A stretch of 64,000 nt of DNA, taken from the NCBI GenBank assembly GCA_032207245.1, contig CM063506.1, positions 35,006,309-35,070,308 on the forward strand. The letters are read 5' to 3'. Positions 39,512 through 54,400 of the stretch are shown in pieces. The notes beneath the pieces are model-generated. The model was not told the DNA's origin. It saw only the letters and a list, made by a program, of their open reading frames with translations, and did not search any database. A program made the translations under genes and the position numbers. This stretch comes from Pardosa pseudoannulata (taxonomy: Eukaryota > Arthropoda > Arachnida > Araneae > Lycosidae). The stretch's first letter is position 1; each line of letters starts with the position of its first letter.

Positions 39512-42500
39512 TAATACAGTTCTTTCAACCCTCTATCAAATGCAATGTTAGATTGAGTTTGGGCACCATGGACTTGACAGGAACAGGTAAAAAAATCAAA
39601 AATATTTTATTAGATATTAATTTGATGCTAATAGTCTAAAATTAATCAATGACCTTTCTGAGGATGTTAAAAGGGAAAAAAACAAAATTTGCTTAAAAGA
39701 CCACATTTAGTTTTCATATTTGGTCTCCTAACCATTTCTGAATTTTCTTTCAGTTTCACATAAAATCATACTTATAAAAAACATGGAGACACTTTACACA
39801 ACGTAAAAATAGAAAATATAAACAAAATGGTTGGTTGGTTGGTTTGGAGCACTATGGCCTAATTTTTTGCTACAAGAGCAAGACTGAAATATACTGTTTA
39901 AAGCTGATTTTGAATGGCTACAACATCCCAGCTGTGGGATTCCAACCCACAAACTCTGGAATCAGAGATCGGCAACCTACATTTGTAAAGTGAAATGGAG
40001 TGAAAAATGAAGCATACAGATGTAGAATGAGAAAAAAAATATATATGTGTGAATAACAATTTTAGATACATTGTACTTGTGAGATGAATATGGTAAAAAA
40101 TGCATTTAATATAAAATGGAAGAGTCAATCAAGTAGGGGAGATCTAAACATCATGTAAATAAGTTTAAAAAAAAAAAGGGATAAACTCCAACTATTCAGA
40201 GAAATAGAGGGGCAAGTACAAATATTCCAGCTGGGCTTGTCAAGCTCATTGTGTCTGATAGAGGCTTAATTAGGGATGAAAAAGATATCTGTAACTATGC
40301 AGTATCCAGTTGTTAATCAAAGTTCAGTTAATCAAAATCCAGTGTAGCATTAGCTACAAATCATATTTCATAACACATTTTTAAAAATTTTTTATGATAT
40401 AATTAAAAAATATATGTCTTAATAGTTCTATCACAACCTCACATAAATTAATTTGCATTCCAAATTGTTTAAAGTAAACTAGACTAAAATTTAATAGTTG
40501 ATAAAAGATACTTTCTGAATGAACATATTCAACAAATTTTTTAAGTAAAAAATATCAAAAATTCTAAAAGATTAGCAGAGATGATAAATTCCCACTAAAT
40601 ATTATAAGCAATATTTCAGTTTAAAATAAAAAGAACTGAAAAAATAATTAATTACTCACTGAAAGATTGATTTTCCACCAAAGTATTTCTGATGGGTATA
40701 TCATTTCACAGATTACAATCAATTAAAAAGTTCAAGGAAAAATAATAAAAATGACAGGATACACAGAGGTATTATTTAACATTGTTACTAAAAAATATGT
40801 TTAATGCTACAGAGGAGCAATTTTTAAAACTTATAGAACATTTTTAAATTCTTATTACCTCAAAGAGTAGTGGCTACTCTTTGAGAAGCATACTAGAAAA
40901 AATTAAATGTGAAAAATTTGTTAGTGAAAATCAATGTGAATTTCAGAATTTTTAGACTTAATTACTGTATTTTAAGACTTTTTTTTTTCAATTTCATGAT
41001 TTTCAGGACAAGTACAATCCCTGGAAATCCTGCTGGATGAGGCCACATATAGGCCTTAAGAGCGAGAATGGGATGGGGAGAATAAGACCAGAGATACTGT
41101 CTCCCCTTTCTAAAAATTTATGGTTTCAAAACCTTGAAACATAAAAATTGGATACCACAAATTTAAACTTGTTAATGGCTTATTTTGGATCAAATAAAGT
41201 TTAGTTTTTGTTCGGAATGCTACAATCTACTTACTATTTTGCTCCATGAGGACTGATAAAACTGAGAGCTACTGCTTAAAGGTGATTCTGAACAGCTATG
41301 AACATCTATGTCAGGATTTGAATCCATGAACTCTGAACTGAAAAACAGCCTCCTACCCATTTGGCCATTGTTCAGTTTGGTTCAAAGGTGAATTATCAGA
41401 AAACACTAGGTACCAAGATTAAATGACGCACTATTGCTGTCAACTTTGCCTTAATAGATTAAGGAATTTTCTACATTAAAAATTAATAAAAAGGAAAATT
41501 TTTATGCTATATAAAACCATTATTAGATCAGTGTTCACATATGGCTCAGAAACCTGGGAATGAGAAAATTTCATAAACTATCTTTGACAAAAAGGTTTTC
41601 AGAAAGATTCTAGGTGCATCAAACATTACAGATACAAGGAGGTATAAATAAAATAATGAACTGTACAAGCTGTATAGAGAAGTACTAAAATATGCTTATA
41701 ATATATTGTTTTAAAATGATAAATATATACAAAAGGCAGCTTAAAATATAACAAAATATTTTAGAATCCATATCCAGCAAACAAGGTCTGGATATCAGAT
41801 ATCCAACAGAATCCTGATCTGTTTCATCCCTACTTTTAATCATAAAATTCATTTACCATTTTTATATATTATTTCAAAATGAACTTGATCTTCAACTTTT
41901 TGGCCTTCATTTAAAACACCAAGTCGCTATACAATGAAAAGAAAACCAAAAGATTACAAACATGAAAATGATAACCAAACACAGTATTTGAGCTATAGGC
42001 AAACACAGTATTAGGACAAAAGGACAGCATATTTGCAAAAATGAACTAGTAAGAAAATTAAAATTCATAAGGTATTAAAAACTGGTTATTTGTATAATAA
42101 ATGTCTAGGACAAAAAAAGAATATATATGTTGGGGTAGTATAATAATATACTTTACAAACACAATTCTCATACTTTTTCTTAAAACAGATTAAATATATA
42201 TTTACTATATATAAAATACAGTAGAAATTCAATGCTTATTTATCTTTAATATATATATAATGAAACCATTTGGATGAATTTTGAATTTTCCAATTTTCTT
42301 GATTATTGCTGCACAGACACTTTTTTTTTTCATTTTGTTTAAATACATCCCAAGTTAAAAAAAAAGAGGAAACTGAAATATTTTGATAAAAAAACTACAT
42401 AAGTGTCAGAGTAAAAGAGAAGCAAGATACTCTTGGAAAACATAGTAGCTAAAACAAAACCTACAATAAGTCCATTAACTGCACTAAAAAATTTAAATAA

Positions 42501-43660
42501 TCATACTCTACTAATAATTTTGCTTATAAGAACATAAGGTAATGTAGAAATGAAATTAGTAAATATCTTTTGAGTAAATGCATCATTCATACGGAATATT
42601 ATATTAAGCATTTGTATAAAACATTTTCATAACAAATTTTATTTAAATATCTGTAGCTCTAATTATGACATTAAATTTTTACCTACTGCATTGATAAAAT
42701 AAAACAGATATAAAAAGAAATTTAAATTATAAAAACTATTACTTTCAATTGAAGTTGTAATGATTCTCTAGCCAAAAGACTTTGCACTACATTAGTGCGA
42801 TCTAAACAATCAATACAATTTGTGCGGAACACTCCTTCCTGTTGAGTTGGGACACTTCCATCTCTGAGCATCATGAAATATCTGGAAAAGATATTTTATT
42901 AACATTTTATTTTAACAAACACATTTTTGAAAATTATATGTGTTTATGTGTTTTACAAAAATAGCATTAATAAATACAAACCCATGGTCATATAAGTCTT
43001 GTCTAAGTCGATCAACCAATATTGATAATCTATCCCATCGCATTTTCCTACATTCATGATGAAAGTCAAAAGCTTCATACCTTAAAAAAAATGTACACAT
43101 ACATATAAATTTTATTTGCAAAGTATTAGCAGAAACACATTTTTAAAAACCATTTATTTAATTAGTCATATCGGAAGAACTATACTTATTCATATCGGAA
43201 AAGTTTTTAAAAATGCCTTTTGTATTTTGATCATTATTTTAAATAAACCTAACTAACCCACTAAACTTAGTGGGCCACATTGGAAATGCATTTTATTCCA
43301 GCAGGTCACATTATATATATATATATATATATATATATCAGGTCTAAAAAAGGGGTAGTTGGAAATCACATGAGTTATAAACAATTTTAATAAGGGAACT
43401 CTTATAATAATAAAATAAATGAAAAAGACCCATGCTTGCATAACCTTTTGGAGTAATCTAGTCAAGCGGAAAGATATTTGAAAAATTTAATGATTAAGCG
43501 AACCGATGAGTTAGCACGTGGACATGGAGCTGTCAACACCATTCCATGCATAGCTCTGCCACGAACAAATGAAAATGGCACAAGTTTTACTTTTAAATGA
43601 AACGATGACTTAATAAACTTATTATTATCAAGAAAGACTGTTTTTCAACACTGGATCATG

Positions 43661-43700
<40 letters not shown>

Positions 43701-44546
43701 CTAAACAATGAGCTGGGAGACAGCCAAGAAAGGACAAACTTTTTTGGGAAAATAGTCTATGACTTAAAAGTATATTATTAAAAAACTATAGTAAAAACTT
43801 GCATAAAATGGAAATAAATAGGTAAAATAGAAAAGAAACCTCATAGTAGACAGGTTTCTGAAAGGTAAGTTATTATCTATTGCATAATGATTGTACTATC
43901 ACGTTTGACTACACATTATAAGATATATCCTTATGTGGAAATAGACAAGAAAATCATAGAATAATTACATGATAAATACTGGAAATACAAATTGAACAAT
44001 AAAAATAATTACTTTAAGTTTGAATTTCCACATGTTTCTACTATCTCAGAAAGAGCTTTCTCTAACTTTCTCTCTGCACCTTTATGATCAATCTGGAAAA
44101 ATAATGAATATTAGTGACAAAACATGTGAATATTGTATGTTAACATATGAAACAGTGAATACTAGTGAGTAGAAAGAAAAATACTAAGTATTAAAAAAAA
44201 GTATTCTTACAAGGTTGACAATAACTTGGGGCCCATAGTTGAATACTTGATTATCAAAATGTCTTTGAAATCCATCTAACTAAAATAAATAAATAAGAGA
44301 TGAAAAATTGCTAATTATAGTATCAATATATATCAATATATCACTCAACAGAATATTTCTTACATGATTATTATTGTTAAGTGCAGGTCTTGGTTTATAT
44401 TTCAAATTTGGAAGTTGACTCCAAAACAAAGGTATAGAACCCCTAGTCTGAAAAATTATATCATAATTAATATGCAAATATTATACTTCTCATTAAACAA
44501 AATAAGTTATTAAGTCAGGCTAAAAAATATTAAGAACACACACTCA

Positions 44547-44604
<58 letters not shown>

Positions 44605-45402
44605 CACAGGATAAGATTTAGTGACTTACATTATTAAATACACTGTTATATAGCAAAAAAGAATGTGTCAGTTGAAGTATAAATTTTGATATTTATATAA
44701 AATAGATAAATTCTTCCATAAATTTAGATTTTTTTTCTATCTGCTTGAAAGAGAGTATAGCTAATAAGTATAATGGCTAAGTTACAATCTGAACTGGATG
44801 CCAAACATACATTTTAAAAATATTTAAGCTAAAAGGCATCATAAAATTCTAAGACAAAAATCAAAGCATAACTAAAAATTCACTTTAAAATAGGGACAAT
44901 AAAAATATGGAGTTATTGTCATGTCTGTTTCTTTATGGACATAGCATAAAAACACAAGATAAAAGGATGAAATTATGCAGTGATTAATTGGTTGTCACAG
45001 TGTACGTATGAAGCAGCATCTATGTGCATGTGCAGCTAATTTGGATTCTGTTATAGTTTGTTATGAATTTATAATAAACATTTAAATGTAAATTAATTTA
45101 ATAGAGAGACTCACATGAATTTTTTGGGGCATCATTTACATACACATATATGCTATTGTTATTATGGTAGATTAATTTTAATATTTTATTATTTTTGTAG
45201 TTTTAGCCCATTTTTTACAGAATGATATATTTATTACAATGGACCTATGACATCTGAATAGTAATGAGAGTTTTTTTTGTGTGAAATGAAGATTGCAGTA
45301 CTGATCTACACCCTTTAATAACTCAGCATACCAAATTTTGTCCAAATCAAGCAAAAATTGCAAATTTGTATGAAGGACAACAAAAAAGACAGTTTTATCA
45401 TG

Positions 45403-45471
<69 letters not shown>

Positions 45472-48400
45472 GGGACCTACCAAAAAGCTTCTGTGTGAAA
45501 ATATACTTTTGTACAAGTATTCAAGAATGAGAAGTTATTTGGTTACCACAACAGAAATTGCATGGTAGAGTTTTGATAGAGAGAACACTATTCCTGCAAA
45601 TTTTATGGCCTACAGCTGTATTTCAGTCTGTCCCTTCTTAAATGCTAATAGCTAGGAGTATACCCGATAATGCTTGTTGTAGCCAGAAATTTATTTTATT
45701 GCCTAATTTCATGGACAATGTGCACCCGGGTGTGTTTCTCTCCTTTTGTGATGCCTGTTTCATGAAGATGGGGAATCCAGTCTCCAGTGGTTTAAAAATT
45801 AGGCTTAACTATAAAATTGAAAGGGAGGTTTGGAACAGAACAAACTTCTTAAGCAGGAAAGGTTTGGGAGCAAACTTCTTAAACTAGCAATTTTACAATT
45901 ATCAATAAATAATAAAAATCAAGACCACAGAAATAGAACAACTTAAGCGGGAAAAGTTTTTAACCAAGAACTTTTTAAGTTGGTTCCACTGTATATGTAA
46001 TAGGATCATGCTGGATAAAGTGCAGTCATTAGGCTTCGAAAGAAACAGCAAACTTTGGCACTCTCTAGCCAAAATGTTTTACCTTAGCTCATATAGTGCC
46101 ATGAGGGTACAAGAGAGCTACCAATTAGTGTTAAAAGAGTTTTTCACAGAGGGAACACTAAGAAGTGAAACTGAGCTACACACCAGAATTATATAAAATT
46201 ATTTGAGCAAAGCAGAAATTAATTTGTCATTCTTGTAATTGCCAAAGATACCACAATTAGAAAAGAAACAAATACATCACACCTAAGGTTGTAATTTTAG
46301 ATACAGAATTGGCAAAAATTTATTTTATAATACAATTATATTTAAGTTGGTTTGGTTAAAATATCATTATATAATATATATATCTTACTCCTCAACAATT
46401 ATCTGAAAGATTAGCAAAGATAATGTTATAAAATATCAATTAATGCACAGGAACTTTTTCTTCATTTATTATTTTTTTATTAGAAAAATATTGACCATAA
46501 ACAGCAGTTTAAAGAGCTAAAAATGCCATAATCTACCTACTTGAACAAAGGAACTTTTACATCCATCACATTCAACAATCTGTTCAGTTTCAACAAAATT
46601 AGCAGGATGACCATCAGTATCAAGTCCTCGCATAAAAAACCGAGTGCCAGCTCGATAACAACTCCTTCGTGATATCAAAGTCCATGAAAATGGTCTTTGA
46701 TTTATAGAGCATTGTTTTACCGTGATAACTTAATTAAAGTTAAAAATAATACCAAAATCATTATTTGAAACATTACATTATAGGAATTTTATACTACTTA
46801 TACTGCAACATCAACTTTTATGAAAGGATACATCCATGAATAACAGGAAGCCAGTAGCTTTGTAACTAAAAAAAAATATATATATATACATATACTTAAT
46901 TCTTCTTCATGATATAAAAAAATGAAAGCTGCTTTCAACGTGAAAAATATATTGAAATTAATTAAGTTAAATAACTTACATTAAAGTACAACATTTCATG
47001 AAAATTTTTTTAATTAAGAATGAAGCAATGTATATACACATATAATACAAACAAAAAAAATCATAAAATTTATTATACATGTTTAAAACTAGAGTAATAT
47101 TTCATAATGAAAAAAAATATTTTTAACCTTTTTTTACTCATGACATTTTCATAATGCCATAACTAAATTTAGGGACACGAATGATACTGAACTATTTTAC
47201 AGCTTTTATAATTTTTAAATACATTTATAAAGATTACAAATGCTGAATAATTAGGTAGCTGAATGCTGAATAATGCTGAATTTTAGGTAGTAAGATCTAA
47301 TTTTGATAAAAGAGAAAAGTACAGGCTCTAGATAAACTTTATAATTATGAGGTAAATTATAGCGAAAATATTTCAAACAATTTTCCATTGTTTTAAAGTT
47401 AAATATATAAAATTCTCTAATATTTATACTATAAGTTAAAACGAATAAAGAAAATTTCATACATTTACATATTAGATCTCAACTTAGTTAAAAATTATTT
47501 AGAAAATAATTTGTAGAACAAATATTTAAAATTTTATCAAAGATAATTAATGATATTCTGGTGACCATTCTTTGAAAATGAAAACTGCATATTTTAAAAT
47601 GTAAATTTCCTAATCAGTTGCCCCAAATGCGTACTATAAAGGAGATGGGAATGCATGAAATCAAAGACAACAGTATTTCAGTCTTTCCTACCTTATAATA
47701 CAGCTACACCATATATCCATAGTTTTAAATACATATTCTTTTTGATTAAATTAAAATAATACAGGTCTTAAATGATAAACAAAATACACATAAAATACAC
47801 AATATTTAAAATAACAAATTTTAAATAGCATTTGTTTTGTAAATTTAAAGATAAAATCCAAAATAGAATAAAAATGTACTGATAAGATGTAAAATATTTA
47901 AGACCTATCATCAAATTTTAGAAGTTTGATGTAAAATTTTTTAAAAATCATCTGTAAAAGTTCTGTAAGATGATTAATGATAAATTTTGACAATATTTTG
48001 ATTTTATAAAATTCATCATGGAAAACAAAGATTCATACTAAAAATTGAAACTAGTGACAAGTTGCTTAAGTTAAGAAATTTTGATTCTGGCATACTTTTT
48101 AAAACTCAATTATTGAAGAAGATCAATGCTGCATTTGCAATGCCTGATCATTTTTATTCCTTATAAAATTTTAGTTCTTTATTTTTTCAATGCATACTAT
48201 TTCACAAATTGATAATCCATTTTCAATATTACAAATAAATGGATTTATGAAATATACATGGGAGTCACACTGAACTTGAGGCAGAAACACATTTGCAAAC
48301 TGCTGTACTATATTAATAAGTTGTATTGTGTACACAACAGAAATAATTTTATGATACAACCTTCTGGAATTAGTGAGATGGACTTAATAATATCATAATT

Positions 48401-51400
48401 TCAGGTAGATGAGCTTCAGCTTATGTATGTTTAAATTTAATGTCTTTGGCATATTTGAATGAATTTTACTTTATAAGTTACAGGTCCAAATTTTTAAAAT
48501 TAAATGTTTTTTCTTGTGCTTTAATAACACAATTTATTTGTTTATCTTTCCAAACTATTTGGTACAATCAAATGAGGTGTACTATAGGGCAGAGCCACTA
48601 ATACAATGGATTTCTTTTTTTCTTAGCCAAATATTATGTGTGTGTCTTATTTGATGAACTCTAATTTTATTTAAGCCAATTATTGCATGAATGACACATA
48701 CGTTAAGGTAGTGTATTTAACCCAAATTATGGTTGTCTGAATACTGGATAAAATTCATTCTTAATTTTTAAAACAAAAATTAAAATATGCAACAGTTTAT
48801 TTAATACTTCCAAATACTGTTAAAAATAGCCTTATTTAGTTACAAAATAATATAAGATTTTGATGACAAACCTCCTGTTGGGCAAGAAAATCTCGCATCA
48901 AATGACCATTCCAAATAAATCTTTGATCAGCCTGAAATTATATAAAATGGAAGTTACATAGTTTAAATTATATGTAGCTTTAAACACATTTTTAATGAAC
49001 TTAATTAAACCCAAGGCGTGAATGCAATATAAGAAAGCATTAATAACTTCATATTTACCTAATATAAGAAACATACATAAATATATTTAAAGTGCTTTAT
49101 TAAACTGACTACAAAAGAATACTCACTCTTTGAAACAATGGCATCTGCAAAAAGTCAGGACTGGTATTATGAAGTCTTTGCAATGTATGACTTATGTCAT
49201 ATGTATAGGAAAAGTAGAAATTTGGTGTTCTTAAAACCGACTGTATCATAGATAGATAAATCTTGTTATACTGATTCTAAAAATAAAACAAAAGAGAAAA
49301 TAGATTTTTAAAATTAAATAAGCACATTAAATTAGCAGTATAAACTACTGTTGGAACAAATGAAATAATTTGAACACTACCAAACAAATCTATATATAAA
49401 ATAGGCAGATGTGCGGCACCAAGAACAACTAAATTACGACAAGTCCAAATGGCAATAGCTGCAACAACAGAAGCAAACATTTATGACCATCTATGATTAT
49501 CAATATTAAATCTCGGGCTTTAACTAAAAACTGAATATGTCAAATTATTTAGATGTACAGATAATATAAGTGGTGATTATAAATATTTACCTGGTTATCT
49601 TAACTTTCCTGACCACATGGCAATAACTATTCATGTATAGTAAGAAAATGTGATATAGAAAAGCTTACATTGTGATATATAACCAGCTTCATATTGCAAT
49701 TTAACAACATATAAGAAATTAGATTTTTATAATTTGTAAGCTTCTTTTAAGCGTTATTATGACATCATTAATACAACATACCATAAAATAAAAACATTTT
49801 AGAAAACTGTTTCTCAAAAGTATTTTCTTTTGATAAAACTCCATAAAATAATTTTAAATTATTCATTAAGAAATGTTATTAAGAAGCAAGAAATATAAAC
49901 AAGTAAAAAATTCAAGTTTTATTCTAGATGCACTTAAGTAATAATATGGAAGGAAATATTTCAACATAATTTTTATTTTGAGGATTTTATTTATTTATTT
50001 CTTTATTTTTCATTTTGGGGCAACAATGGAGCTCTATATTTAGTACTTAGGATAAATTAAATAGCTTTTCTATATCTTACTGGACAAACTTTTATATAAT
50101 ATCTGCATGTGCCTACAGTAGTAAAAACAGCTTGACAATATAGATAATACAGCGATCAGTTATATTGGCAATCAGTTTTACCTATAATGCACCATTAATC
50201 ACTTGCATCAAAATGGATATTGAAATCATGATGTTGGTATAATTAAAAAATACAGATTTGGGCTGTTACTGCCTTGCATGATGGTTGGATATTAAAGAAA
50301 CTATAATTAATTCTATGTTGATTCATGCATGTGCTGCTATATTTGAGAAATTGAACAATTTCACATCAGAGATTAGCAAAGCTTAAGTTGCTTTAAGGTA
50401 TCTGTCTACGCCCGGAGAACTTTTTTCTTTAAACGTAGAAACTAGTTCATGTTTTTACATTTTTAGATTTATTTTATAGTACCGGGTGACCGAGCTCCGC
50501 TCGGAGAAAACAGGTATCGAAGCTAACTCGAAGATTTAAATTTTCAATTATGATTTATCAAAACAATACATGCCATAAGAAAATTTGTGAAACCATTAGT
50601 GAAAAGATAACCGGTTAAAGTGCACCATTGTAAACTATTCTAAACAAAGTTGTTTGGAAAGGAAACTATTCTATACAAAGGTAAAGTTTGAAAAGTCATA
50701 GAAAATAAAATGTAATTGATAACAAAAAATTATACAATTAAAGAAATGGTACAAAGTGAGCAGTGTAAAGATTGAAGTGTGTTGAATGGAGAAGCATTCT
50801 GACAATGACGGTATCTTCTAGTTGTCCATTTGCGGGTATAATTGAGTTGATCGCTTGTTGTTCCAAAATCCCGGCTCCTTGAAGCATTTCATGTAGAGGT
50901 GCGTTCTGCATGTTGAAAATGTAACTTGAAATCTGATGAATGTTGAAATGTTGAACTTTGTTGACGGTGATTTGAAATCGAAATCAGTTCCTTAACACGT
51001 TCGCTGCCACCGACGCACTGGCACGTCAGGGCGGCACCTCCTGGTATGCCGACGACGCACTAACGTGGCGACGGACTTGATAAGTTATATGCTCTGTGTT
51101 TAGTGTGGCTTTGGAAATTGAACAGCGAGGTTGTTTCGGCACGTTAGTGAAGCATTATTTTTTAATTTTTTGTGGTTGGTTTTCAAAATTTTTGTCTGCA
51201 TTATTTTTTTTTACTATATCGTTTATGTGTTATATATACTTTGCTACATTAATTTAATATTTAGAGTTGATAGAAAATAAAAATGGAAACCAATATCAAG
51301 GAATAAAGACAAATCAATAAAGACTTTTATTATTATTATTATTAATTCGTCAGAACTACAGCCAATCGATTCCTCGTGGTCGAAAACCCCCGGGTACCAA

Positions 51401-54400
51401 TTTTCACTCAGTTTGAACGCATGAGAAAAAAGTTTGCCCGCACCGGGGTTCGAACCCGGCCCTATCTGTAGCGCCGAACTACGTGACCTTAGCGCGTCAA
51501 AACCGATGCCAATCGATTCCTCGTGACCCAAAACCCCAGATCCCCAAGTTTACTACAGTTTATTAATTCTGGGGCGATTTTCGACTTAACAACCATTCCT
51601 CGTTTTATAGTATAGGATATTATCATAGAGAATTGCACTTAAAAAAATTATTCTTGGAGAAGTTTTTATAAAATTTCTAATAAAGAAAATTTAGTAAAAA
51701 ATCAGGTTTTTTCAAAAGGTCTAATTTTTTAATAAATTAAATTATTTCAATATTTTTTGATGCAATACATTTCTTATACACTAGACTAGTGAATCATCTA
51801 AAATCTTTGCTTAATTTACATTTGGTAAAAAATTTTGGTCCTTCAAAATCATACATTGAATTTTGAACAAATTTTCATTACCTTTATATCTAACTATGAG
51901 TGTAACATCAATAATTATCCAAATTTAAAGCTTTTAGGTCATTTACTAGTAAATACTATCAAAAGCATTCGTAATAATTTTCAACAAAATATTTTAAGAA
52001 CTTTTTGGGAAATCACAATTCAAGTTTTAACATTTTATTAAAAATACCGTTCTGAGAAAAATGCATTTGAAATTTATGAAAGCAACTTTAACTATTAAAA
52101 AATTAAAATACATGTTTAAAATTCCCCGCACTTTCTTGCTTCAAAACTTTCTAATTGCCAAGATGCTAATTACTAAAAATACTAGAAAAATGTTTAAACT
52201 AATCTTCATGAAAATTAAAAAGTTTTAATCAAAAAATGCTCTTTAAAAGGCTTTAAATTCACACCTTCCGGTTCTGAAGTCACTACTTCTGTTTTGTTTT
52301 GATAGCTGTCACTGATGTTTAAACAGCTGTGACTTTTCATTAAAATGCCATGGAGACAAAACAAAAACAGATTTAGAAGCCTAAAAGTTAAAATTTTACA
52401 ATAGAGAAAAAAAAATAATGATATTTTCAATGTAGACAGATACCTTAACAATTACAACATTCATTCCACATCAACATGAATGACTGAACTGAAAATTTAG
52501 AAATTGGTGTTATGATAAAAACCATTATATCAATCTATTGTAAATTATTGATAAATAATGTTCTAATGTGCAGCATTCCCATTTAATGAAAATCAGGATG
52601 CTTACTGAGAATTCAGAACTGGCTATAAAAATTTTGGTTAAGTTTAAACCCATTTAGTTATATCAGCATTCAGTCCACATTGCAATACCATTGCAAAACT
52701 GAAAATTTGGAATTCAGTATCACATTATAGGCCATTATACTGATATTTCACAATTTACTTATACCCTGTCCAGTCCTAAATATCAGCATTCACATTATTT
52801 TAACCTGGATGCTTTAGAATCAGTCATATCTGGAATTCAGCAATGGTTATTAATATTTTGGTTGAGCTCTCTGAACCTTTTAACAATAATGTTTATGATG
52901 ACAAATGAAATTTCATTTCTTGCATCTGACATTTTAGTTGGGTTTAGTTGCTTGGTAAAGAGAAAAACATACAAAACTAAAACAACCATTTTTTAATTCA
53001 AATTGGGTCAGCATAAACATACAGATTTATTTAGAAATAAAAGAAAGTTAATAAAGCTGAAAGTATTACAAAGTATGAAATATGGGTGGTAAATCTGTCA
53101 ATTAAAAAAATGAATAACTAAAAAGATTATACAGCTTCATAACTTTAATCCTAAAATGATATTTTATATATAGGTTGCGTAACATTAAAGGTTTCTCATA
53201 TATAATAATCTATTTTACAACAAAGTAAAACACTCCTATATTTATTCATGAATTTTAGATACTTGTTTGGAGAAATTAAATAAATCATTAATCACAAACA
53301 TTTAGACATATCAACAAATACAACTTATATCATATAACTTATTTAAAGAAAAAAAAAAAAAAAAAAAAAAAGAACACACTTGAAACTGGATTTGAAATGT
53401 TTTGTTTTAAATGTTCCCCTATGAATCCATAACAATGAATATTTTCGTGGGCTTGTTTTCTTTTTTAGGTATGAGAGTGGTGGCAGTGAAGATTGTGATT
53501 TTGATGACATGAGTGAATTAGATGAATGTTAGTGAAAATGTGCTTTATTTTCTGTATATAAACCCTGCAAAATGTTGACAGCTGACTTATTGAAACATGC
53601 AGCTGGAGAGGAATGCTTGAGTTTGCAGGCATAGAAGCATTTTTAACACAGATTTTAGTACATTGGAATCTAAACCATACTCGTTCAGTGAATTCAGGGT
53701 TGCAGTGAATTTTTAAAATTGCCAGTTTGTTTGTAGACACACCAACAAATGTTTAAACTATAACAACTGTCTCTGAGGTAATATACATAAAGCTCCTATT
53801 ACATAGTGGTGTACACAGATTTCTTTCATAAAGGGAGGGGGAGGGTTGAACTTTTGTATGCTACACCCATACTATTTTTGTCAAATTATAATAAAATACA
53901 AACTCATATCCTATTTAACAATTGCCAACCCACTCTTATGTGTTACTGCACATACAGAAGGTTTACTCCACTACAACACTGCTAAACTCCTTTTAATAAT
54001 GCCCAACTATTGCCTATATACATTGTTTTCTTTTTTATTTTCCCAATAAAGACTTCTTTAAGGCAAATGATGTTAATATTTACACCTTACTATATACACA
54101 GGAAAATTATAAAATAAGTTTTAGATATTCTTAAAAATTTTCTTTTATAAATATAATCAAATTCACACTTTGTCAAATCCTTTAAAAATATTATAAGAAA
54201 AAACAATTCACAAAGAAGACATTCTAATAAAAGTTCATATCCCACAGGAACTTACCTTTAACAAACAATTGATTAAAGAAAAAAGTGGCATAAAATATAT
54301 ACTATGGTATAAAAATCACAAGAGAATCTTTTTGGTTTAAAAAAAGTCTTAATAGCTACATTCAGTTTTTAAAACTGAATATAAATGTAATCTTAGTTAA

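Larger units (their letters stand above)
50482..51617 (-). mobile_element. Helitron-like element D in SACM1L intron 4
   Basis: On the minus strand it begins A|TCCTATACTATAAAACG (51617 down) and ends with the hairpin CCGAGCGGAGCTCGG (50504-50490) followed by TCACCCGG. This end type is known from arthropod Helitron/Helentron families. No replicase frame. It contains a tRNA-derived SINE. Confidence 0.65.

Noticed and set aside
51244..51531. 95-codon minus-strand frame
   Set aside because: Covers the (TAA)n-tailed SINE; the internal repeat and Ile run come from the SINE.
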